Source of the DNA: Sphingobacteriaceae bacterium
Lineage (GTDB): Bacteria; Bacteroidota; Bacteroidia; B-17B0; Aurantibacillaceae
Length of the DNA: 64,000 bases
NCBI GenBank assembly: GCA_947453445.1
Contig: CANGGP010000005.1
Coordinates: forward strand, 18,752-82,751
Direction of reading: 5' to 3'
The notes beneath the pieces were generated by a model. The model saw nothing but the letters and a program-made list of their open reading frames with translations. It was not told the DNA's origin and ran no database searches. The position numbers were made by a program, and so were the translations under genes. This document shows positions 62,144 to 64,000 of this stretch, one piece after another; position 1 is the stretch's first letter, and each line of letters begins with the position of its first letter.

Positions 62144-63589
62144 TTACGACAATTTAATACAAACGTTTTTAGGTTCAGTAAAAAAATCAAATGCTTCAAA
62201 TCCACCTTCACGTCCTACACCGCTTGCTTTCACACCACCAAAAGGTGTTCGTAAATCGCGCAGCAACCAACAATTAATCCAAACAATGCCGGCGTGTATT
62301 TGATTAGCCATGCGGTGCGCCCGGGTTAAATGTTCAGTCCAAACCACACTGGCCAAGCCATACATGGTTGAATTGGCCATCATTAAAGCTTCTTCTTCGG
62401 TATCAAATGGGGTGATGGTAACAACAGGACCGAAAATTTCTTCCTGGTTGGTTCTGCAATTATATGCCAATCCTTCGATGATGGTTGGTGCAATGTAATA
62501 TCCTTCTTTAAAATCGCCATCAAGCTTCACGGCTTCTCCGCCACACAATACTTTTCCGCCTTCTTGTTTAGCCAGTTCAACATACGATAATATTTTTTCT
62601 TGATGTGGTTTTGAAACAATGGCCCCAACTTTAGTGGCATCATCAAGTGGGTTGCCCACTTTTAATTGTTTGGTTTTTTCTATAAAATCTTTTTTGAATT
62701 TTTCATACAATGGCCTTTCGATAAATATCCTCGACCCGCATAAACAAATTTGGCCTTGGTTTGAAAATGAAGAGTGAATGGTGGTTGCAAGCATTTTATC
62801 ATAATCACAATCGGCAAAAATGATGTTTGGATTTTTTCCGCCTAATTCCAAGGATAATTTTTTAAACATTGGCGCTGCAATGGAGGCAATTTGCTTGCCC
62901 GTAACTGTACCGCCGGTAAAAGAAATAAGTGGTATATCACGATGACTCACAATGGCATTTCCAACTTTTCCACCCAAACCGTGTACAATGTTTAAAACAC
63001 CTGCAGGTAAGCCGGCTTCAATACATATTTCCGAAAGTAAAAAAGCAGTCATGGGTGTAACTTCCGAAGGTTTGGCCACCACTGTGCATCCTGCAGCCAA
63101 AGCCGGTGCAATTTTCCAACTAAATAAATACAATGGCAAATTCCATGGTGAAATGCATCCCGCAACACCAACAGCTTGACGCAGCGTGTAATTTATAGCA
63201 GTATCTTCCATGCTATGTGTTGGCGCAGCATAATGTAAAATGCCGGTACCGTAAAAATGGAAATTGGCCGCCGCCCTTGGAATATCAACAGTTTTCGCAA
63301 GTTTGAGTGGTTTTCCGTTATCGATGCTTTCAGCCAAGGCCAAACGGTCTAAATTTTGTTCAATTAATTGTGCAATGCGAATTAAATAATCTGATCGTTT
63401 GTTTTTTGATAAACTACTCCAGGCCGGAAAGGCTGCTTTGGCTGCTTGATAAGCCTTGTCAACATCGTTTTCATCGCTGTCGGGAATATATGAATACACC
63501 TTGCCGGTGGCAGGATTGAAATTATCCAAGTATTTTTTGTCGAGCGGCTCAATGAGTTGCCCGTTAATGTAATTTTTAATGTATTCCAT
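62144..63589 (-). CDS. Aldehyde dehydrogenase, ALDH8/aminomuconate-semialdehyde-like
   Basis: A 481-aa NAD(P)-dependent enzyme. The catalytic Glu is in LSLELGGKNP and the catalytic Cys in GQICLCGSR. The C-terminal stretch WINCWLLRDLRTPFGGVKASG resembles the ALDH8A1/2-aminomuconate and hydroxymuconate semialdehyde dehydrogenase branch, which suggests tryptophan (kynurenine) or aromatic breakdown. No other kynurenine gene is visible, so this is a suggestion. It is the first gene of a leftward operon. Confidence 0.88.
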   Translation of the reverse strand: MEYIKNYINGQLIEPLDKKYLDNFNPATGKVYSYIPDSDENDVDKAYQAAKAAFPAWSSLSKNKRSDYLIRIAQLIEQNLDRLALAESIDNGKPLKLAKTVDIPRAAANFHFYGTGILHYAAPTHSMEDTAINYTLRQAVGVAGCISPWNLPLYLFSWKIAPALAAGCTVVAKPSEVTPMTAFLLSEICIEAGLPAGVLNIVHGLGGKVGNAIVSHRDIPLISFTGGTVTGKQIASIAAPMFKKLSLELGGKNPNIIFADCDYDKMLATTIHSSFSNQGQICLCGSRIFIERPLYEKFKKDFIEKTKQLKVGNPLDDATKVGAIVSKPHQEKILSYVELAKQEGGKVLCGGEAVKLDGDFKEGYYIAPTIIEGLAYNCRTNQEEIFGPVVTITPFDTEEEALMMANSTMYGLASVVWTEHLTRAHRMANQIHAGIVWINCWLLRDLRTPFGGVKASGVGREGGFEAFDFFTEPKNVCIKLS

Positions 63590-63707
63590 ATTTTAATTAA
63601 GAAGGATAAAGTTATGATTTTAGTGCGAAAAGGTGATGATTTTCAGAAAGTTTCTAATGTAAAAACATAAATATTTCATTTGATAATCTCAACAAAAAAG
63701 ATACCTT

Positions 63708-63715
63708 TATTTTTG
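63708..63715 (+). promoter_or_regulatory. -7 box of the HTH regulator
   Basis: TATTTTTG matches TAnnTTTG, 14 nt before the ATG at 63730. A weaker TAACTTTA for the divergent aldehyde dehydrogenase lies at 63611-63618 (minus strand). Confidence 0.5.
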
Positions 63716-63729
63716 TAATTGATAAATAT

Positions 63730-64000
63730 ATGGCAGTTAAAAAAGCGAGTAAAAGCCTTAATCAACAGTCGGTTCAGGATGTTTTTTTTCAGCGTTTAAA
63801 AGACCTTCTGCCCCCAAAAATCGGCTTGGCCGAAGAATTGGCTGATATTTTAGAAGTTAGCACCGACAGCGCTTACCGAAGAATTCGTGGAGAAACAGAA
63901 ATTAGTTTAAACGAAATTTTTAAAATTTCTAAGCATTATAATTTTAGTGTGGATGAAATTTTCGGTAACCAGTCAAGCACCGTTACATTTAATTATACCA
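63730..64000 (+). CDS. Helix-turn-helix regulator (3' end outside window)
   Basis: The first 90 residues are visible. The segment from residue 30 (GLAEELADILEVSTDSAYRR) to 58 forms an XRE/BetR-like helix-turn-helix, followed by ISLNEIFKISKHYNFSVDEIFG. Similar Bacteroidota proteins have a long C-terminal domain of unknown role. It is divergent from the aldehyde dehydrogenase operon and may control it. Confidence 0.75.
   Translation, partial: MAVKKASKSLNQQSVQDVFFQRLKDLLPPKIGLAEELADILEVSTDSAYRRIRGETEISLNEIFKISKHYNFSVDEIFGNQSSTVTFNYT

Overview
This is one contiguous stretch of an AT-rich genome that reads as Bacteroidota throughout. The evidence is: SusC/TonB-type receptors with N-terminal carboxypeptidase-regulatory domains; two secreted proteins ending in type IX secretion (T9SS) sorting domains; LytS/LytTR and TPR-type two-component systems; hardly any Shine-Dalgarno sites; and repeated matches to the phylum's -7 promoter element TAnnTTTG. 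The phylum call is firm; I cannot name a genus. The chromosome appears ordinary: I see no phage, insertion sequence, CRISPR array or rRNA operon.

Layout. 1-8 kb holds central metabolism: odhB (cut by the window edge) and odhA of 2-oxoglutarate dehydrogenase, a SPOR-like protein, an anchored alpha/beta hydrolase and the glycine-cleavage P-protein gcvP. 8-13 kb is a leftward operon of a TonB-dependent receptor, a flavodoxin-fold quinone reductase, a LytS kinase and a LytTR regulator, with a palindrome on the predicted start of transcription. 13.2 kb has tRNA-Leu(UAG) followed by a structured spacer. 13.4-20.5 kb is an outer-membrane island: a normal OmpR-type regulator, a divergent TonB receptor, a T9SS-exported beta-helix-like protein, a small ORF and a second OmpR-type regulator whose phosphorylation residues are lost. 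20.6-25.3 kb carries a double thioredoxin protein with a membrane partner, an Ig-like lipoprotein and a lytic transglycosylase.

25.3-43.4 kb is mostly housekeeping: hemB, a SiaB-like protein, aroK, a toxin-23-like exported protein, two ABC exporters, rpmH, a Vps62-like protein, a TPR histidine kinase with its LuxR-type regulator, trmB, truA, rlmD, pheS, a TPR protein, a SWIM-domain protein and queA. queA has a long, folded-looking leader. 43.6-51.8 kb has ctpA, an acyl-CoA ligase, hldD, a secreted M1 aminopeptidase and a TsdA-like dihaem lipoprotein. 51.9-60 kb is a surface-polysaccharide region: a B12-type radical SAM enzyme paired with a nucleotidyltransferase-fold protein, a glycosyltransferase, a Wzz-like protein, a flippase and a Wzy/WaaL-like polymerase. 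60-64 kb ends with a tight leftward operon (aldehyde dehydrogenase, DnaJ-domain membrane protein, methylmalonyl-CoA epimerase, 2Fe-2S ferredoxin) and the start of a divergent helix-turn-helix regulator.

The most interesting items are the regulator with a non-phosphorylatable receiver beside its intact paralogue and an outer-membrane receptor/T9SS pair; the receptor-reductase-LytS/LytTR operon with a start-site palindrome; the queA leader with mutually exclusive stems; a set of predicted leaderless genes; and the tRNA-linked structured spacer. No wholly new defence or mobile system is evident by eye.
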